Origin: Metabacillus arenae
Lineage (GTDB): Bacteria; Bacillota; Bacilli; Bacillales; Bacillaceae
Assembly: GCF_014773385.1 (NCBI RefSeq)
Contig: NZ_JACXAI010000040.1
Span: forward strand, 1 to 53,483
Reading direction: 5' to 3'
Length of the DNA: 53,483 nucleotides
The position numbers and the translations under genes are program-made. Numbering within the stretch: the first letter of the stretch is position 1; each line of letters starts with the position of its first letter. The notes under the pieces were generated by a model. It saw only the letters and a list, made by a program, of their open reading frames with translations. It was not told where the DNA came from and made no database searches. Shown here piece by piece: positions 52,855 through 53,483 of the stretch.

Positions 52855-53483
52855 TCACTTAGGATCACGATCTTGCATTCTCCATTCAAAAGGTGTGGCT
52901 CCTTCACGTTTTGTGAAGAGATCATGAAATCTGCTAGAAGAACTAAATCCTACTTCCGTTGAAATAAATTCGATTGGTTTTTTTGTTTGTCGTAGTAATC
53001 TTTTTGCTTCGTCCAATCTTAAATTTGTTAAGTATTGTTTTGGTGAATATCCTGTGTGTTCCTTAAACTTTTTTCGAAAAGTACTTTCAGACAAATAATA
53101 GTGAGATGATAGTTCACTTACCTTTAGGGATGTATTAAAATTCAGATGAATCTTTTGGAGAACTTCCCTGAATATAGACTCTTCATCATTAGGGTGACTA
53201 ATCTCTTGATCTGCCTGTTTTGCATGTCGAATGATTAATAACAAAATTAACTCCAAGGCATTACGTAGAATGTCGTAACAAAATTTATCCGTTTTTCTTA
53301 TAGACAATTCATCTTCCATTTGATGAACAGAATGGAGGATTTTCCTTAGGTCATTTTGATCGACTTTGGTAGCGATAATCTTATTAGGATCGAGTCAAGT
53401 ACTTGTGGGAGTTTTTTTCTGAAGCTTGGTATCTCCTCTTTTGTGTATTGTTCTGACCTTTTTATGGTAACGCTTCCCCTTTT
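52855..53483 (-). pseudogene. AraC-family regulator, frameshifted and cut by the window edge
   Basis: The 3' part (52855-53319, extending upstream to about 53395 in the same frame) encodes a complete AraC DNA-binding region: NTSLKVSELSSHYYLSESTF, then KEHTGYSPKQYLTNLRLDEA and VGFSSSSRFHDLFTKREGAT. Just upstream the coherent sequence moves to another frame (YTKEEIPSFRKKLPQVLDSI), while the first frame meets TGA. A single indel near 53390 explains this, so the gene is probably broken, although a sequencing error is possible. The N-terminus lies beyond the window. Confidence 0.75.

Overview
The window looks like chromosomal DNA from a low-GC, Gram-positive, Bacillaceae-type organism. The evidence is strong AGGAGG-type ribosome sites, frequent TTG and GTG starts, Bacillus-type protein families (YsnE, YdaE, YrdB, CBO0543, YnfA, CidAB) and lipobox or Tat signals typical of Bacillus. 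No rRNA, tRNA or CRISPR array was seen. It is an accessory, metabolically flexible region: sugar and glucuronide catabolism, transport, efflux and regulators, with many gene remnants.

Layout. 1-2.3 kb: an IS110-type transposase remnant, a small membrane protein, a frameshifted gene and a small coiled-coil protein. 2.3-6.5 kb: a sucrose locus (LacI-type repressor, sucrose PTS EIIBC, GH32 sucrose-6-phosphate hydrolase) with two GAACCGGTTC operators. 6.5-10.8 kb: a YsnE acetyltransferase, a DJ-1/PfpI protein, a VOC protein, remnants of lacD and merR, and several intergenic repeats. 10.8-16.1 kb: a six-gene minus-strand operon (PRD activator, class II aldolase, fructose-type IIA, IIB and IIC, D-lyxose isomerase). 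16.3-19.4 kb: TetR regulator, a four-fold repeated operator/leader array, an MFS pump and an FMN reductase. 19.6-21.8 kb: CBO0543 and YrdB membrane proteins. 22-26.6 kb: LysR, a sodium:solute symporter and a large FadH/BaiH-type flavin oxidoreductase. 27.6-32.6 kb: a glucuronide locus (GPH carrier, small ORF, beta-glucuronidase, divergent AraC regulator). 33-37 kb: molybdate uptake (HTH-PBP regulator, modA, modB, Mop protein, no modC). 37.6-40.5 kb: a Tat-exported metallophosphoesterase and a cidA-cidB-HPr-like operon. 40.9-45.1 kb: a GltS symporter, an ornithine-cyclodeaminase-family enzyme, RpiR and an Asp/Glu-racemase-family enzyme. 45.4-48.5 kb: YnfA, then a Fur-box-preceded HTH/zinc-ribbon regulator, PepSY reductase and FixH-like lipoprotein. 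48.8-53.5 kb: TraB/GumN lipoprotein, a membrane protein, a CPBP protease, TetR, and a frameshifted AraC gene running off the end.

The two most unusual things are structural. First, the promoter/leader of the 17.4 kb efflux gene is tandemly repeated: four near-identical units of about 111 bp, each with a palindromic operator, ribosome sites and a start codon. The first three starts open short peptides that mimic the pump's N-terminus. Second, an intergenic element occurs three times (7.7, 9.3 and 20.6 kb). Each copy has a TTTGTCGAAYAATCGAT-like head and exactly four TTCGAAGATA units spaced 21, 20 and 21 bp; a separate array at 10.68 kb has four 20-bp units of unrelated sequence.

All functional calls come from reading motifs and context. 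No database search was run.
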